This document shows positions 9,311 to 18,058 of a stretch of DNA of 64,000 nt, one piece after another. The translations under genes were made by a program, and so were the position numbers. Under the pieces are notes generated by a model that was not told where the DNA came from, searched no databases, and worked only from the letters and a program-made list of their open reading frames with translations. Source of the DNA: Actinocrispum wychmicini (GTDB lineage Bacteria > Actinomycetota > Actinomycetes > Mycobacteriales > Pseudonocardiaceae); assembly GCF_004345645.1 (NCBI RefSeq), contig NZ_SLWS01000004.1, positions 186,001 to 250,000 of the forward strand, written 5' to 3'. The first letter of the stretch is position 1. Every line of letters begins with the position of its first letter.

Positions 9311-10696
9311 TCAGAGCAGGCAAGCGATGAGGCTGCGAGCCTCGACGTTGACGTAGTAGCCGGAGCGGATCAGACGGTTCAGCAAGCCCAGGGTCATCCA
9401 CCGGTAGTTGTCCGGCGCGTTGACCGTGTGCCCGTCTGGGACGTTGACGACGACGTGTGTCGTGTCAGCGCGTAGGAACCGCCCACCGTCCTCCGACTGC
9501 ACAGCTTCCAGGCGGATCCAGGACTCGGGTGCGTCGAGACACTCCGCGAGTGGTGGGAGGTCCTCCGGTCCGCGGTAGCTACCAGGGGTCAGCTGCACCG
9601 TCGCGGCGAGCTCCAGCCTGTCCGTGAGGCCGGGCTGGATCATGGCTTGAACGAGGAACTGGAGCACTCCCGACCGGCGCTGGCAGATCAGGGCCACGAC
9701 GTTGCTGCTCGTCGGCTCGAGCATCGGTTGAGACCACGTGTCGACCTCCCGGCTCGGCGCCGCGACCGACAGCCCGACGATCCGAAAGTAGCGGTCCTCG
9801 CAGTGGCGGATGCTGTCCGTACCGCGCACCCACTTGTCCATGTCGCGCAGGCTGATCCGCCTGATGTCCAGGCTGAACTTCGCCTTCTGGTCGATGAGCC
9901 AGGTCATCGCGGCGGAGACGTCGGCGTTCGATCGGCCTGCTCTGTGTGACTCGACCACCTGGAGGCGAAACGCGTCCCGGATGTCGCCGTAGGAGTCCGC
10001 ATCGTCCTCCGCGTCGTACGAGATGCCTGACAGCACCGTGCGCGCGTTCATGTTCACGCGGTTCCCCCGCTCGAGCTGATGCCGCAGCTGCCCGAGCGTC
10101 AACCACGCGAAGTCGTCAGCTACCGCGATGTCTTCGTTCTCGGGAATCTCGACGATCATGTTGCGATTCCGCTTGTGCAGGTACCAGGACGCGTGCTCCG
10201 AAAGGAGTTGGTCGAATACGATGCGTCGTCCGGCGTGCTCCCGGAAGTACTCGAGGTACGGGGTGGATCGGCCGCCGTGCACGCGTTGGTAGTTGCTGGG
10301 GGTTGCCTGAACGGTCGCGGCGTACTGGACCAGCTCGCTGTTTCCCGGCTCCATCTTCGCCTGCATCAGGAAGTGGTGGACGCCGTTGATGCGCTTGACG
10401 ATGATGCCGAGGATGCCGATCTCCGGCTGCACGATGATCGGCTGACACCACTGGGGCGTTGGCCCGAAGTCCGTGTGTATCGACAGTCCCTCCACCGCGA
10501 AGAACCGGCCGGACGCGTGCGAGAGGCGGTCGTCGATCCGCCAGTCGGGCAGTGCGTCCAACGGAATCTCTGCGACGCCGTAGCTGGCGGACGCCGATCG
10601 CTTCTCGAGGAAGGAGTCAGGGTCCGGTGTCTCCGCGGTGCTCAGGGTGATGGACGACGCCAAGAATCCATCGGAACGATTTACCTTGGTAGACAT
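9311..10696 (-). CDS. NDP-hexose 2,3-dehydratase (EvaA/TylX3 type)
   Basis: A 461-residue protein made of two homologous halves (about residues 25-215 and 245-455), the hallmark of NDP-hexose 2,3-dehydratases. Both halves repeat the pattern RFFAVEGLSI...QPIIVQPEIGILG / RYFRIVGLSV...QPMLEPTSSNVVAL and then AATVQATPSNY / AATVQLTPGSY. The enzyme removes the C-2 hydroxyl of a 4-keto-6-deoxyhexose nucleotide, giving a 3,4-diketo-2-deoxy intermediate. No NDP-glucose synthase or 4,6-dehydratase is in the window, so early sugar steps must come from elsewhere. The epimerase/ketoreductase upstream and Gfo/Idh protein downstream would finish a 2,6-dideoxysugar. The start codon is ATG. Confidence 0.88.
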   Translation of the reverse strand: MSTKVNRSDGFLASSITLSTAETPDPDSFLEKRSASASYGVAEIPLDALPDWRIDDRLSHASGRFFAVEGLSIHTDFGPTPQWCQPIIVQPEIGILGIIVKRINGVHHFLMQAKMEPGNSELVQYAATVQATPSNYQRVHGGRSTPYLEYFREHAGRRIVFDQLLSEHASWYLHKRNRNMIVEIPENEDIAVADDFAWLTLGQLRHQLERGNRVNMNARTVLSGISYDAEDDADSYGDIRDAFRLQVVESHRAGRSNADVSAAMTWLIDQKAKFSLDIRRISLRDMDKWVRGTDSIRHCEDRYFRIVGLSVAAPSREVDTWSQPMLEPTSSNVVALICQRRSGVLQFLVQAMIQPGLTDRLELAATVQLTPGSYRGPEDLPPLAECLDAPESWIRLEAVQSEDGGRFLRADTTHVVVNVPDGHTVNAPDNYRWMTLGLLNRLIRSGYYVNVEARSLIACLL

Positions 10697-10741
10697 GAAG
10701 CAGCTCTCTCAGAGGCTACGTCGACGTAGGGCGACGACATG

Positions 10742-11683
10742 TCACAGGCTTTCGGAACAACCGCCGGCCGCGATTTCGCGGGCCATGAGCTTGATGCCGG
10801 ACTCGAGGTCGAGCGGGTCGAAATCGATGATGTTTCGGAGCAGCCGCAAATCGACTGCCAGGTTGCCGGTGTCGGTGTGCGCGTTAGGCCCCGGAGTGGT
10901 CGCGATGGTGGAACCCGTGGCTGCTCCAACCGCGTCGAGTACGTCGGTGATGGAATTGCCCACGCCGGTGCCCACATTGATCGTTCCAGGGAGGTCTCGG
11001 CCGGATTCGAGCAGGCCGAGCGTTGCTGTCACGAAATCATCGACGTGGATGAAGTCCCTTGCCTGCCGCCCGTCGCCGTGCAGCGTGAAGGGCTTCCCGG
11101 TCAAGGCGCTCCAGAATGCCGCCGACACGACACCCTGCCCTCGCGACCGCGGCAGGAGGCGACCGTATACATTCACGCAGCGTAGCGAATGGGTGGACAA
11201 GCCGTGCACTCTTCTGTAGTACTCCATGTATTCTTCGCCCATGCGTCGCGACATTCCGTAGGGAGACGTGGGTTCCCCTGGATCTGACTCGCACTTCAGC
11301 TCGCCGCCAGGCGAGTACACGGCACCGGCGGACGACAGAAAAATGATCTTCGTACTGGGACTGAGTGAGCGAACCGTCTCACAGACACCGATCACCAGCG
11401 AGAGCGTCCCGATCGCGTCGGCGGCGGGTGCCGCCGTCGAGGGCAACGGAAAGCGGCCGCCCGCGGCGATGATGATCGCGTCCACGTTCTGGTCGAGAGT
11501 CTGTGGCAGACGTTCGACGCCGTCGCCGGAGAGCAATCGGATCTCACCCAGCCTGGGATCCGCGTCCTGGGTGGCGAACGGATCAGAACGACTGACCACG
11601 GTGGTGCTCCAGCCACGGCGTGCCGCTCCCAGGGTGAGTGCGTTTCCCAGGAACCCCGCCCCGATCAGCGTGATCCGTGTCAT
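10742..11683 (-). CDS. NAD-dependent epimerase/ketoreductase (extended SDR) with YxxxR
   Basis: A 313-residue extended short-chain dehydrogenase. It has the nucleotide motif LIGAGFLGNAL at the N terminus, the Ser segment IIFLSSAGAVYS, and the Tyr segment SPYGMSRRMGEEY. The usual YxxxK reads YGMSR, so the catalytic Lys is replaced by Arg. In deoxysugar pathways this family provides the 4-ketoreductase or an epimerase; here 4-ketoreduction after the 2,3-dehydratase is inferred. The ATG overlaps the TGA of the SelA-like gene by 4 nt, which fixes the start at 11683 although the frame is open further upstream. Confidence 0.78.
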   Translation of the reverse strand: MTRITLIGAGFLGNALTLGAARRGWSTTVVSRSDPFATQDADPRLGEIRLLSGDGVERLPQTLDQNVDAIIIAAGGRFPLPSTAAPAADAIGTLSLVIGVCETVRSLSPSTKIIFLSSAGAVYSPGGELKCESDPGEPTSPYGMSRRMGEEYMEYYRRVHGLSTHSLRCVNVYGRLLPRSRGQGVVSAAFWSALTGKPFTLHGDGRQARDFIHVDDFVTATLGLLESGRDLPGTINVGTGVGNSITDVLDAVGAATGSTIATTPGPNAHTDTGNLAVDLRLLRNIIDFDPLDLESGIKLMAREIAAGGCSESL

Positions 11684-12825
11684 CGCGCCGCCCCTACGTC
11701 GGCTCGTGCGCCACTCTGGTCCAACAGCATTTCCTTCAGCCGCCGGACGACCGCTTCCTCTCCGTCGGGAGTGAGCGCCCGCGGGTCGACCTCGAGTTGG
11801 CCCAGGTGCACCTTGAAGTCGCGAAGATGGATGGACGGAATGCCCGTTGCCATCTCCTCGGCGAGGCTGGCGGCGCTCCGCCCAGCCGAGGCGGGGTCGA
11901 CGGTCAGCAGGACGCGGTAGATCATGCGCCCGGAGTCGTCCTGGGTGACGCGGGCGGAGAGACCAGGGAGCCTGTCCAGCCGGGCCGCGAGCTTGGTCAT
12001 CCGCACGCGTTGCGCCGCGGCACGCTCCTCTTCCGGAACGGCGGCGTATTCCCGGACGGCCTGCAGCAGCCCCAACAGGTTCTCCTTGCCGACCTTCATG
12101 GGCCGGGCGATGCCCGCGTACTGCGCCCGGCACGCCGCGACCAGCTCGCTGCCCCCGCAGATGAACCCGGACGTGGGCGCGCCCAGCATCTTGGGCCCGC
12201 TGTAGATCACCAGGTCGGCCCCGCTCGCCACCCAGCGCCGCAGGTCGCTTTCGCCCGCAGCGTCCACGATCACGGGGACGCCGTGCTCGCGGCCGATGGC
12301 GACCAACTCGTCGAGTGAGACTTCCTTCTTGTGGACCGCGTGGGTGTAAGAGGTGACGTACACCAGTGCCGCGGTCCTCCGGCTAACGGCGCTGGCGACG
12401 TGGCTCCGCAGTGTCTCGTTCACGGCGCCCGCCTCGACGGTCCGGCCACCGCCCAGCGCGATCATCTGTGTGATGGGTGCACCCCCGTAGCTGATGGAGT
12501 GCCCCTTCTGCAGCACGATTTCATTGGGTCGGTCAGCGGGGTCGGGCAGGCGCTGGACGCGGAGGGCGTCCGTCCCGGCGACACAGGCGGCCACCGCGAT
12601 CGCCATGCCGGCGGCTGCGCCGGTGACTGGGCACGCGTCCTCACTGCCGGTGACCTCGGCGAGGAAGCTGCCGGCGGCCCGCCAGAGCTGGTCCAGGTCG
12701 ACGTGGAACCGCGCGGCGTTACCCATTGCCAAGATGACGCCATCACTGAGTGTGCAGCCGCCCAGCGGGGTTGAGTTGGCCTGTGCGCTGACGACGGGTA
12801 CGACACCGAGGTCCTTGTACTCCAT
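11680..12825 (-). CDS. SelA-like PLP-dependent enzyme
   Basis: A fold-type I PLP enzyme related to selenocysteine synthase (SelA) and D-glucosaminate-6-phosphate ammonia lyase, 381 residues from the chosen start. The N terminus MEYKDLGVVPVVSAQ matches the family opening. The PLP lysine is in IYSGPKMLGAPTSG and the Asp before it in VIVDAAGE. The ATG at 12825 (AGGGAG upstream) is preferred to a GTG at 12879 that overlaps the glycosyltransferase gene. Family chemistry is beta- or alpha,beta-elimination and replacement on serine-like substrates. A role on an amino acid or amino sugar unit is likely but unproven. This family is unusual in secondary metabolism. Confidence 0.72.
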   Translation of the reverse strand: MEYKDLGVVPVVSAQANSTPLGGCTLSDGVILAMGNAARFHVDLDQLWRAAGSFLAEVTGSEDACPVTGAAAGMAIAVAACVAGTDALRVQRLPDPADRPNEIVLQKGHSISYGGAPITQMIALGGGRTVEAGAVNETLRSHVASAVSRRTAALVYVTSYTHAVHKKEVSLDELVAIGREHGVPVIVDAAGESDLRRWVASGADLVIYSGPKMLGAPTSGFICGGSELVAACRAQYAGIARPMKVGKENLLGLLQAVREYAAVPEEERAAAQRVRMTKLAARLDRLPGLSARVTQDDSGRMIYRVLLTVDPASAGRSAASLAEEMATGIPSIHLRDFKVHLGQLEVDPRALTPDGEEAVVRRLKEMLLDQSGARADVGAAR

Positions 12826-12871
12826 GACGTGGCTCCCTGTTCGCCTGTCGACATTCGGGCGGACGTCCAAC

Positions 12872-14026
12872 TCATCCACCGCGCAGTTCCTCGTCCAACC
12901 AGTCCATGAAGGCGGCCATGCTGTTCTCGTAGAGCCGCTCCATGCGCTGGCCGGGCCTGCCGACCGCGCCGGACTTCACCTGTTGCAGCGCGTCGGCCAG
13001 GCTGTCGGCACTGGGCTTGCGCAGGACGACTCCCAGGTTCTCGCGAGCGACCAGTTCGCCGGAGATCCCGTGGGGGTCGATGATCGTGGGTATGCCGTAC
13101 AACCAGGTGTCGCGGAGGCGTAGCCGTGTGCCGGTCTCGTTCTCCGCACCCGGCCTCGCGATGCAGACGTACGCCTTGGCGGCCTTCACGTACTGGTCAC
13201 GTTCGGACAGTGCGAGGCGCTTCGTGTGCAGGTGGACGCGATCGCCGAGCTCAAGATCGTCGATCGCCTTGCCGACCTCGATGATGGTGGACCGGGTGTC
13301 CTCAGTCGGCGCCGCGTGCAGGAAGGCGGCACTGGCGTCCACGCCGCGGTCACGGAGGACCTTCATGGCCTCCACCAACATGAGCGGCTCGAAGAAGGCC
13401 CAGATACCGCCGGTCCACAGGAAGTCGGCCAGATGGACCGGCTTGGCGGCGTCCGCCGCCTCGAGACTGCGCCGGCTGAACCCGACCGGCACGGTGGTGA
13501 CCAGGTGGTCCAGCGTCCAGGACCGCGCGATGTCGGCGGGCGTTGTCCGGCCGAAAGCGCACAGCGTCGACAGCAGCGCCGCCCGCTCGACCTGGGAGCG
13601 GCAGAGGAAATGGTGCGTCACCTGCAGCAGGCGTCGGTAGGTGCCGAGGAATCGCTGATGCTCACCGGTCGGGTCGGCACAGGCAAGCACCGAGGGATAG
13701 CTCATGTGCTCAATGGGCGCCCGGCATTCGCCGATGATCAGTTTGCGGTGGGCGACGGCGAACTCGATCCGGCCCCGGTCCGGGGTGTCGAAAAACATGA
13801 CGGCGTCGGCCGTCGCGATGGCTCGTGCCGCCTCCTCGCCCAGCGCGACCTCCTCCGCCGCACCGAGGTCGACGGTGTCCAAGGCAGATGATGTGATCAC
13901 TCGCACGGTGTACCGCTGGCTGAGGACCTGAGCGATCTCCGCGAGGCGCTGGCCCGCGCCGGCGATTGAGGTCTCGGACAAGGAGTACGAACCCGCGTCG
14001 ACGACGACGGTTGGTTGGTCGGTCAT
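12872..14026 (-). CDS. GT-B glycosyltransferase (GT4-like)
   Basis: A 384-residue protein with a GT-B outline: an N-terminal acceptor domain beginning TVVVDAGSYSLSETSI and a C-terminal donor domain. The donor domain includes VHLHTKRLALSERDQY, ARPGAENETGTRLRLRDTW and a terminal GIPTIIDPHG segment, which place it near family GT4. It probably transfers the deoxysugar made by the neighbouring genes. It lies 22 bp after the SHMT-like gene. If the SelA-like gene starts at its ATG, the intergenic gap downstream is 46 bp. Acceptor and donor are not determined. Confidence 0.68.
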   Translation of the reverse strand: MTDQPTVVVDAGSYSLSETSIAGAGQRLAEIAQVLSQRYTVRVITSSALDTVDLGAAEEVALGEEAARAIATADAVMFFDTPDRGRIEFAVAHRKLIIGECRAPIEHMSYPSVLACADPTGEHQRFLGTYRRLLQVTHHFLCRSQVERAALLSTLCAFGRTTPADIARSWTLDHLVTTVPVGFSRRSLEAADAAKPVHLADFLWTGGIWAFFEPLMLVEAMKVLRDRGVDASAAFLHAAPTEDTRSTIIEVGKAIDDLELGDRVHLHTKRLALSERDQYVKAAKAYVCIARPGAENETGTRLRLRDTWLYGIPTIIDPHGISGELVARENLGVVLRKPSADSLADALQQVKSGAVGRPGQRMERLYENSMAAFMDWLDEELRGG

Positions 14027-14047
14027 TGCGATGAGCGCACCATTCAG

Positions 14048-15301
14048 TCAGGAGAACTCGACGAAGTAGAAGGGCGGGCCGCACAGTTCGCGAACTCGCC
14101 GGCTGCCGCCGCCGTCCCGGCGGACGCCGGCCCGCGCGTTGGCGAACTCTTTGGCCAGCGCGTGGACGGCGGGCTCGCGTCCCCCGATGAAGGTGAGCTC
14201 GTTGACCCCCAGGCGGAGCACCGGGCCCGGCAGGTCGGGGAGGTCCACCTGGACGTTGACCCGGATCCCGTGGTCATACATTGACTCTGAGAAGCGGTCG
14301 GTCTGCTCCGCGTCCCCGATCTTCACCCAGACCTGGTGGGTGCTCGTGGTGTGGCCGTCCTCGTCAGCGGCGACGTCGAACCCGTCCGCCGCCAACAGCT
14401 TGCTGAACAGCCGCGCGTTGCCAATGACCTGTTCCGCGTAGGCATGGCCGAAGTGGCGGAACTCCGCGGCGGCGAGCCCCAGTGCGAGCGTCTCGGCGAA
14501 GTGGTGACTGCTGAGCATCGTGAACTGCGCGTCCTTCAACCGCTGGTGCAGCTCCGGGGTTCGGGTGAACAGGACACCCTTGTGTGGCCCGGGAAAGCTC
14601 TTGTGCGTTGAGCCGCCCATCGTGTCGGCGCCGGCGTCGAGCGGGTTGCCAAGGGCGGCCCCGAGGACCAGTCCCATCGTGTGACTGCAATCGACGTGCA
14701 GGAGCGTTCGCGGGGAGTGTGCCCTGATGAGGTCCGCGACACGGGACACCTCCAGCTCGTGGCGGCTGTTCTGGAGGTCCAGGTAGACCAGTTCGGGCTC
14801 GTGCTCGCGGAGGACCTGCCCGAGCCGTTGCTCGTCGATCTGACCGCGAACGACAGGAACGGTCGCCGACTCGAAGCCGAGCCGGCGAGCCATGTCCGCG
14901 GTGGCGTAGTGCCCGCCGGAAGCGGCGTCGATCGAGACGACCGTTCCGCCCGGTTTCCCGCCCAGACCGGCCATCGCGATCATCATGGCCGACAGCCCCG
15001 ATATGGGTCGTTCGTTGACGTGCGGAGCGCGGGCGAGCTGGCTCAGATGGCCGACGGCCAGATCTGTCTCGATCTGGGCCACGTCCTGGCCGCCCCGGAA
15101 CTGCCAGAATCCCGGATCCAACGCGTCGTTGAAGAAGTACCGGTTGTAGTAGTCCGTGCCGAGTGGCAGTTGGGCAAGCGGTGACAGTTTGTTCTCGCTC
15201 GGCACGAGATTGACGGCGACGTCTGCCTGTCTCTGCTGAGAACGGAATCGATCTATGATCTTGCGGATTTCCTTGACGTCACTCACCCCCGAATTCCGCA
15301 A
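14048..15301 (-). CDS. Serine hydroxymethyltransferase-like PLP enzyme
   Basis: A 417-residue fold-type I PLP protein of the SHMT family. It opens with NLVPSENKLSP, has the substrate loop FRGGQDVAQIE, and carries the PLP lysine in STHKSFPGPHKG. It departs enough from housekeeping GlyA to suggest a specialised role. Known secondary-metabolism relatives make alpha-methylserine, or act as L-threonine transaldolases joining glycine to an aldehyde. The TTG at 15301 gives the longest frame; a GTG at 15286 is an equally good start. It is the first gene of the minus-strand operon, reading away from a 405-bp divergent promoter region. Confidence 0.8.
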   Translation of the reverse strand: MRNSGVSDVKEIRKIIDRFRSQQRQADVAVNLVPSENKLSPLAQLPLGTDYYNRYFFNDALDPGFWQFRGGQDVAQIETDLAVGHLSQLARAPHVNERPISGLSAMMIAMAGLGGKPGGTVVSIDAASGGHYATADMARRLGFESATVPVVRGQIDEQRLGQVLREHEPELVYLDLQNSRHELEVSRVADLIRAHSPRTLLHVDCSHTMGLVLGAALGNPLDAGADTMGGSTHKSFPGPHKGVLFTRTPELHQRLKDAQFTMLSSHHFAETLALGLAAAEFRHFGHAYAEQVIGNARLFSKLLAADGFDVAADEDGHTTSTHQVWVKIGDAEQTDRFSESMYDHGIRVNVQVDLPDLPGPVLRLGVNELTFIGGREPAVHALAKEFANARAGVRRDGGGSRRVRELCGPPFYFVEFS

Positions 15302-15706
15302 GTACGTCTATTCGTCGAGTATTTATCGAACGACTCATGAATGCCTGACATCCTGTAGGGCACGGCAAATCTATGTGCTTGTCGTGTCCAACTACCGATT
15401 CTTCCTGGTGTGCAACCCGTTAGCCACCGACTCTTCGTCATCGGCGGATCGGCCGACTTGACCAGCCGGTGGCGGAGCTATACCCTCCTGATCCCGATCA
15501 GGCTAAATGGCCCTTCCTGCACGGACATCACCCGGCCAGCCTCAGACGGGCGGTTCCGGATATTCCTTGACACTTGATCACGTCAGGGGCACCTTGTTGT
15601 GTCGAGGCGCTCATTCCTCACCAACTCGCGTGAATTGCAAGGTCTAGTACGCGGGCGGTCATCGCGCGTTGGTTGACGTACAGACACGGACGAATGAGGA
15701 GGAGAG
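15302..15706 (+). other. Divergent intergenic control region (405 bp)
   Basis: No gene is seen. The region separates the SHMT-like minus-strand operon from the plus-strand operon that starts at 15707. It is relatively AT-rich near the SHMT start. It contains an inverted repeat at 15487-15502 (listed separately) and an isolated TTGACA at 15567-15572 without a convincing -10 partner. It presumably holds both promoters. Confidence 0.6.
15487..15502. promoter_or_regulatory. Inverted repeat, candidate operator
   Basis: Seven-base arms CCTGATC and GATCAGG are separated by two bases, between the two divergent operons. Size and position suit a dimeric regulator site. No assignable regulator of this part of the locus is known. 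Confidence 0.35.
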
Positions 15707-16915
15707 GTGGCCGCAGGTGGCTTCTCGTCGAAACGGCTGGCCCGCGTGCGAGACGTGCTCGAGCGTCACGTTGATGCCGGACACGGCCCAGGTGCGGTCG
15801 CCGTCGTCGCCCGCCATGGCGAGGTCCACATCGAGGCGACGGGCAATCTCGCCTTCGAGGGCGAAGGCTCGAGGACGCCGATGGCGGCCGACACGATCTG
15901 CCGCATCACATCGTGGACGAAGCCGATCGTCGCCGCCTGCGCTATGACGCTCGTCGAGGACTGCACGCTCCGCCTCAACGACCCTGTCGATGCGCTCCTT
16001 CCGGAACTGGCGAACATGACCGTGCTCGCCGATCCGAACGGGCCACTGGACGACACTGTCCCGGCGAAACGTCCGATAACACTGCGGGATCTGCTCACCT
16101 GCCGCCTCGGCACCGGCACGGTCCTTGCCGAGCCGGGAACGGTCCCGATCTCCGACGCGCTGAACGCGCTTGAGCGCGGGGACGGCCCGGACGATGCCGG
16201 GCCGTCGCCGGACGAGTGGATCCGTCGCCTCGGCAGGCTGCCGCTTGTCTACCAGTCGGGTGAGCGCTGGATGTACTACATCCCCGCCATCGCGCTGGGC
16301 GTGCTCATCGCCCGCGCCACTGGTATGCCCCTTGAGGATGTCCTGCGCGAGCGGATCTGCGAGCCGCTCGGGATGAAGGACACCGCCCTCAGCGTGGGCG
16401 GCGAGAGTGTCAGCCGGCTGGCGACCGCATATGTGCTCGACGAGGCCACCGGCGAGTTCGTCGTCGCAGCCAGCCGAGACGGGCTCGGGAGACAGCCGCC
16501 GACGTTCAAGGCGGCTGCCAGCGGGCTTGTCTCGACCGCCGACGATTTCCTCGCCTTCGCCTCGGCCCTGCTCGCCGGCGGTACCCACCGCGGCAGACGG
16601 GTCCTCTCGCGGCCGTCGGTGACGCTGATGACGAGCGATCACCTTACGCAGAGGCAGAAGATGGTCTCCAAGTTCGTCTGGCCGCCGGGGTTCTTCGAGG
16701 ACTTCGGCTGGGGTTTCGGGATGGGGATCAACACCCGACGCACGTACCTCGGACCCTCGGTCGGGAGCTACGGATGGTACGGCAAATACGGCACCACCTG
16801 GTTCAACGACCCTGCCGAGGACATGACGACGATCCTCTTTGCCCAGACCGAGTGGTGGCAGATGCCAATCTTCCACGACTTCTGGACGGCTGCCTACCAG
16901 GCGATCGACGACTGA
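15707..16915 (+). CDS. Serine hydrolase of the beta-lactamase/esterase fold
   Basis: A 402-residue class C beta-lactamase-like protein. The SxxK nucleophile motif is SWTK in CRITSWTKPIVAA. A Tyr in RWMYYIPAIALG stands where the YxN motif occurs, but the Asn is absent. The C-terminal GWYGKYGTTWFNDP loop stands for the KTG/HxG box. This pattern fits esterases and amidases of the EstB/LovD type better than a true beta-lactamase. No signal peptide is evident. The GTG start follows GAGGAGG. As first gene of the plus operon it may be an acyl transferase or hydrolase in the pathway (inference). Confidence 0.75.
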   Translation: MAAGGFSSKRLARVRDVLERHVDAGHGPGAVAVVARHGEVHIEATGNLAFEGEGSRTPMAADTICRITSWTKPIVAACAMTLVEDCTLRLNDPVDALLPELANMTVLADPNGPLDDTVPAKRPITLRDLLTCRLGTGTVLAEPGTVPISDALNALERGDGPDDAGPSPDEWIRRLGRLPLVYQSGERWMYYIPAIALGVLIARATGMPLEDVLRERICEPLGMKDTALSVGGESVSRLATAYVLDEATGEFVVAASRDGLGRQPPTFKAAASGLVSTADDFLAFASALLAGGTHRGRRVLSRPSVTLMTSDHLTQRQKMVSKFVWPPGFFEDFGWGFGMGINTRRTYLGPSVGSYGWYGKYGTTWFNDPAEDMTTILFAQTEWWQMPIFHDFWTAAYQAIDD

Positions 16916-16980
16916 CAGGTCAACAGGAGCATCGATTCGTGTTCCAACGAGCACGAGCGCGCCCGGCTATGGGAGGAAAC

Positions 16981-17244
16981 ATGGACATAGGTTCCCTGCA
17001 GCGACTCGCCTGGGACAACAAGGTACTGAAGGGCTACAACACCACCGACATACCACTGGAGTTCTGCATGCTCCAGGAAAAGACGGCAGCGGCCTTCACC
17101 GCGTGGCGGAAGGGGAAGGAGCTTCTGGGGGAAGAACTGGCTGACGTCGTGCTCTACGTGGCGAGCATCGCCGAGATGACCGGTCTCGATCTGCAGTACG
17201 AGGTCAAGGCGAAGGTCGACAGGAACTCGGCACGTTCCGACTGA
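16981..17244 (+). CDS. MazG-like small protein
   Basis: An 87-residue all-alpha protein related to MazG-type nucleotide pyrophosphohydrolases. The acidic helix LGEELADVVLYVASIAEMTG holds the metal-binding Glu and Asp residues typical of the fold. Short MazG-like proteins are common in actinomycete biosynthetic loci, with unclear roles. The ATG at 16981 follows GGGAGGAA. It lies between the serine hydrolase and the methyltransferase, with short gaps. A decayed second copy lies at about 36.06-36.20 kb. Confidence 0.7.
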   Translation: MDIGSLQRLAWDNKVLKGYNTTDIPLEFCMLQEKTAAAFTAWRKGKELLGEELADVVLYVASIAEMTGLDLQYEVKAKVDRNSARSD

Positions 17245-17269
17245 GGAACATGGGCGACGAAAAAGGGTG

Positions 17270-18058
17270 ATGGGTATGACCGAGAGCGGAACGCGCGGAC
17301 TGTCCTTCGGTGAGATCGCCGATCGTTACGACCGCTTTCGGCCTGGCGTGCCGGCAGCGGCCCTGGACTGGCTTCTCCCGGACGGCTGCGAGACGGTGGT
17401 CGACCTCGCTGCCGGCACCGGTGCACTGACCCGGCGCCTGGTGGACCTGGTCCAGTACGTCGTCGCCGTCGAGCCCGACCCGCGGATGCGCGAGACACTT
17501 GCCCGCAACTGCCCGGAGGCGCGGCTGCTGCCGGGAACCGCCGAGCGGATGTTCCTGCCCGACGGCAGCGCCGACGCGCTGCTGATCTCCATGGCCTGGC
17601 ACTGGATGGATCCGCGGCGTGCCATGCCGGAGATCGCACGCGTGCTCCGAGGCGGCGGCACGTTCGGCGTCCTGTGGAACCACCGGGATCTGTCCGTCTC
17701 ATGGGTCGCCGATCTCGACCGCTTCACTCGCGCACAGCGGGTCCGCGAGAGCGGCCGGGGTGTCGCCGCTCAGGCGCCGAGCCGTGACGTCATGGACCCG
17801 CCGACCGGGTCGCTGTTCAGCCCTCTCGTCGAACTGCGCCTGACCTGGTCGATGCCCGTCACCGCCGAGGAGATCGTCGGGCTGATGGGCACCGACGCCA
17901 GCGCGATTGCGCTGTCAACCGAGGCCCGGCATGCCGTGGACGAGCGAGTAGCCGGGTACCTGCGCGCCGAACTAGGCCTGTCGGGTGACAGGACGATCGA
18001 TTTGCCGATGGCCTGCCGCTGTCTGCGCACCACCAGGAACCCGGACGCCGCACCGTGA
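17270..18058 (+). CDS. Class I SAM-dependent methyltransferase
   Basis: A 262-residue Rossmann methyltransferase. Motif I is VVDLAAGTGALTRRLVD, motif II VAVEPDPRMRE, followed by the GTAERMFLPDGSADALL and WHWMDPRRAMPEIARVLRGGG segments of the UbiE/SAM_11 group. Two adjacent ATGs (17270 and 17276) are possible starts. Its stop overlaps the GTG of the molybdenum hydroxylase large subunit, so they are co-translated. The substrate is unknown. Confidence 0.8.
   Translation: MGMTESGTRGLSFGEIADRYDRFRPGVPAAALDWLLPDGCETVVDLAAGTGALTRRLVDLVQYVVAVEPDPRMRETLARNCPEARLLPGTAERMFLPDGSADALLISMAWHWMDPRRAMPEIARVLRGGGTFGVLWNHRDLSVSWVADLDRFTRAQRVRESGRGVAAQAPSRDVMDPPTGSLFSPLVELRLTWSMPVTAEEIVGLMGTDASAIALSTEARHAVDERVAGYLRAELGLSGDRTIDLPMACRCLRTTRNPDAAP

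Noticed and set aside
15567..15572. TTGACA as a -35 promoter element
   Set aside because: No acceptable -10 hexamer occurs 16-19 bp downstream, so it is not called as a promoter.
15707..16915. Beta-lactamase resistance gene
   Set aside because: SxxK is present, but the YxN Asn and a KTG box are missing and there is no signal peptide, so an esterase or acyltransferase is more likely.
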